Source of the DNA: an uncultured Clostridium sp.
GTDB taxonomy: Bacteria > Bacillota > Clostridia > TANB77 > CAG-508
DNA length: 22,341 nucleotides
Reading direction: 5' to 3'
Assembly (NCBI GenBank): GCA_900555075.1
Contig: USJO01000018.1
Coordinates: 1-22,341 of the forward strand
Shown: positions 21,201 through 22,341 of the stretch, piece by piece
Numbering within the stretch: the stretch's first letter is position 1
Layout: every line of letters starts with the position of its first letter
Position numbers and translations under genes: made by a program
Notes under the pieces: model-generated
Told to the model about the DNA's origin: nothing
Database searches by the model: none
What the model saw: the letters and a program-made list of their open reading frames with translations, nothing else

Positions 21201-21633
21201 TATCTCCAATTTTAAACTCTAATATATTTTTGTACAATACTTCTTCTGGAATAATTTTTTGACTTACAGCTTCAATTGTAGTTACAATTATTTTTGCTTT
21301 TTGGGTATATATATCGTTTAGGCAGGCAATTCTGTTATATGTTATATCTTTACTTTCGGCCAAATAATCATAAGCCATAATTTCCTTTTTGGGGAAATAA
21401 TTAATTTCATCTGTGAAATATTCTAAATTCTTAATAATCTTCTTTGCTTGTAGTTCGTTATATGTAATTATACATATAGGTTTTTCTGCATAGAAATAAG
21501 TGGAATAAGCAAAATGCACTTTTCCACTATCTGTTAATCCTGAAAGCATAATTGGATTTGTTTTGTTTTTTACATTCGAAATATAATCATTGAACTTTTT
21601 AAAATTAGGTAATATCTTTACTATATCTTTCAT
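18229..21633 (-). CDS. mfd: Transcription-repair coupling factor Mfd
   Basis: ATP-driven DNA translocase that removes stalled RNA polymerase from DNA lesions and recruits UvrA. At 1134 aa it is full length. The N-terminal UvrB-like region has a degenerate nucleotide motif (SGLTDSGKVH, 31-40) and FSVRGGIIDI near 172-181. The RNA polymerase-interacting domain starts with LKVGDYIVHRTNGVGQFIG at 472-490. The RecG-like motor has Walker A GDVGYGKT at 623-630, DEEH at 724-727, TATPIPRTL at 750-758 and RGRVGR at 895-900. The C-terminal domain follows. AGAGGAG precedes the ATG. Confidence 0.99.
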   Translation of the reverse strand: MKDIVKILPNFKKFNDYISNVKNKTNPIMLSGLTDSGKVHFAYSTYFYAEKPICIITYNELQAKKIIKNLEYFTDEINYFPKKEIMAYDYLAESKDITYNRIACLNDIYTQKAKIIVTTIEAVSQKIIPEEVLYKNILEFKIGDTINLDKTKQTLMALGYERQEVVENKSEFSVRGGIIDIAVSEKDGIRIELWGDEIDTIRTFDINTQRSKGKKEKVKIYPAHEFILDKSLEDVVKEIEEEKDKEEILSGNYATKIDKYWNSFYENPNNTFIDYIKDNYIIFLDEVSKLKARIVNVKKDTQNLIQNLIEKKRYVPQLLEKIEDYIEFLDKIKNTQTIYLENKDIGFVDKQSMHAKRNGYSFSYREVNFFRSSMDLLFKEVQEGLGYGTTIAILCGTQSNIKRTKELLAEKINNPRQLEKLIITEGSLTEGFECYDFNLLVISIEELFNTPKKRKRIPNQFKTGETIIFSDLKVGDYIVHRTNGVGQFIGINTIEAAGVTKDYIKIKYQDDGILYVPTSNLDNVKKYIGSGDGVPKLNKLGSKDWAKTKARVKSNLQEIAKDLIELYAKREKSKGFMFSKDTEWQKEFEEKFPYIETNDQLRSIEEMKKDMESERPMDRLLCGDVGYGKTEIALRGAFKACMDQKQVAYLAPTTILASQQYDTFKERMKDYPIRIELLNRFVPTSKQKEIIKGLQLGEVDIVIGTHKLLNDQIQYKNLGLLIIDEEHRFGVKHKEKIKKLKTNIDVLTMTATPIPRTLHMSIVGIRDMSCLYEPPQNRRPVQTYVLEYDKEVVREAIAKELEREGQVFYLYNNVENIDEKANEVSKLVPEAKIAFAHGQMTGREIEDIMEKFVNKEIDVLVCTTILESGIDIPNANTIIVENADRLGLAQLYQIRGRVGRSDRQAYAYITYKRDKIITEVAEKRLKAIKEFTEFGSGFKIAMRDLEIRGAGSLLGEIQHGHMDEVGYDTYCKILDEVIKEQKGIKVAEEPEITIDINISSFIPDSYIESTDQKMENYRNIALCRTEEDFKNIEENLIDRFGKMPEEVINLISIAKLKEMCKNSGIIKVIQKQNNIILYFEPERLTLDVTGLVHKYNEKIKFSTGVTPYITYKVQDPKNLIPEIEELLGNKKSIF

Positions 21634-21664
21634 AATGTCTCCTCTAAAAATTACTCATTTAATG

Positions 21665-21673
21665 ATTATACCA
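21665..21673 (-). promoter_or_regulatory. Extended -10 promoter of the mfd operon
   Basis: On the minus strand TGGTATAAT gives a perfect -10 hexamer (plus 21665-21670) with the TGN extension. No good -35 lies 16-18 bp upstream, which extended -10 promoters tolerate. The start point would be near 21658, about 25 nt before the mfd ATG. Confidence 0.45.
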
Positions 21674-21744
21674 TAAAAATACTTGAATTGGAACTATTTC
21701 GTATGTAAAATTTCAACATTATAATTGTAATATTTTAGCCTCTA

Positions 21745-22281
21745 TCAACTCCATGCCTCACTACTTACTAGTACTTCTCCTAGTGTTAATTTCTCTGTTG
21801 ATGGGGCTAAGGTTGTTATTAATAATGTCTCATATTTTTCATCTTTATTACTATCTTCTCTTCCAAATACTACCCACTCTGTTCCTGTTGCTGCACTTGT
21901 ATCTGTTAATAATGTTTCGCTATCTGTTAGTTTTATTTGTTGCCCTATTTTATAAATCCTTCCTGTTGAATTTGCCTTCTTACATTCTTCACATTCACAC
22001 TTTAATTCTGCTAAACTATTATCTGTATATTGAAAATTATGTTCTTTTGGACCTTGTTCTGCTAAATAATCTTCTATTGAATTATATGTTTTTCCTCCTA
22101 TTGTTACCTGTCCTATATTTGATTCTTGCTCATATGCTGTTTTATATCCTTCTGCTGCTTTTTCTGCTTGTCCTATTATGTTGCTATTTATTATTATGTT
22201 CACACTTACTGCTACCAATATTAGCATTACTACTATTGTTATTATCAATGCTATTAATGTTATACCTTTGTTTTCTTTCAT
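21745..22281 (-). CDS. Prepilin-like protein with N-terminal cleavage/methylation-type segment
   Basis: A 178-residue protein of unknown function. MKENKG is followed by ITLIALIITIVVMLILVAVS: a short basic leader ending in Gly6, then a hydrophobic helix (about 7-30), as in type IV prepilins. The usual Glu at mature position 5 is absent. GITLIAL-type N-termini are common in clostridial proteins annotated as prepilin-like. The rest is soluble and acidic, with Cys95, Cys97 and Cys100 in a CECEEC cluster. It ends abruptly at GEVLVSSEAWS with tandem stops TGA TAG, so C-terminal loss is possible. AAGGAG precedes the ATG. No pilus assembly genes lie in the window. Confidence 0.7.
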   Translation of the reverse strand: MKENKGITLIALIITIVVMLILVAVSVNIIINSNIIGQAEKAAEGYKTAYEQESNIGQVTIGGKTYNSIEDYLAEQGPKEHNFQYTDNSLAELKCECEECKKANSTGRIYKIGQQIKLTDSETLLTDTSAATGTEWVVFGREDSNKDEKYETLLITTLAPSTEKLTLGEVLVSSEAWS

Positions 22282-22341
22282 TCTTATTTTTCTCCTTTAT
22301 TAATTTAATTTATTTCTTATAGTTATTTATCATTTTTGTCT

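Noticed and set aside
21753..22322. Plus-strand leucine-rich frame opposite the prepilin-like gene
   Set aside because: Low-complexity hydrophobic shadow of the minus-strand gene, without a ribosome binding site or domain signature.

Overview
The window is a low-GC bacterial chromosome segment in which every supported gene lies on the minus strand, so it is read from high to low coordinates. The core is the fused S10-spc-alpha ribosomal-protein cluster in canonical bacterial order. Very AT-rich codons, strong AGGAGG-type ribosome binding sites, several TTG starts, zinc-binding forms of S4, S14, L24 and adenylate kinase, the long clostridial form of L17, and a GITLIALIITI-type prepilin-like protein together point to an uncultured member of the Clostridia (Bacillota). 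The species cannot be told from the window.

Layout in transcription order: (1) 22281-21745, a small prepilin-like surface or secreted protein of unknown role. (2) 21633-16985, a compact mfd - TrmH-family methyltransferase - GtrA-family membrane protein operon behind an extended -10 promoter. (3) A sigma-A promoter (TTGACA, 18 bp, TATAAT; 16931-16960) starts a leader of about 230 nt ahead of rpsJ. The leader has several hairpins and a possible 29-codon leader ORF. (4) S10 part: rpsJ, rplC, rplD, rplW, an unusual 225-bp spacer, rplB, rpsS, rplV, rpsC, rplP, rpmC, rpsQ. (5) spc part: rplN, rplX, rplE, rpsN, rpsH, rplF, rplR, rpsE, rplO, secY, adk, map. rpmD (L30) is missing from its usual place between rpsE and rplO. 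(6) A perfect-consensus internal promoter at the map/infA junction (3751-3779) precedes infA, rpmJ, rpsM, rpsK, rpsD, rpoA and the 5' part of rplQ, which runs off the window. The str operon genes (rpsL, rpsG, fusA, tuf), which often precede rpsJ, are absent.

The cluster supplies most large- and small-subunit ribosomal proteins, the RNA polymerase alpha subunit, the SecY translocon channel, adenylate kinase, methionine aminopeptidase and IF-1. It therefore couples ribosome, polymerase and export capacity in one regulated unit.

The coding content is ordinary. The unusual signal is in the spacers: (a) many spacers are filled with degenerate 7-bp-period repeats, resembling the short tandemly repeated heptanucleotides described in cyanobacteria; (b) two 115-128 bp near-perfect palindromic, MITE-like elements sit within 2 bp of the rplF and rplN stop codons; (c) one small hairpin element occurs both in the rpsJ leader and after rplW; (d) a terminator-like hairpin followed by a possible promoter lies between rplW and rplB; (e) rpsJ carries a Lys/Ala-rich N-terminal extension of about 45 residues. 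No tRNA, rRNA, CRISPR array, transposase or phage gene was found, and no gene-free stretch exceeds 300 bp.
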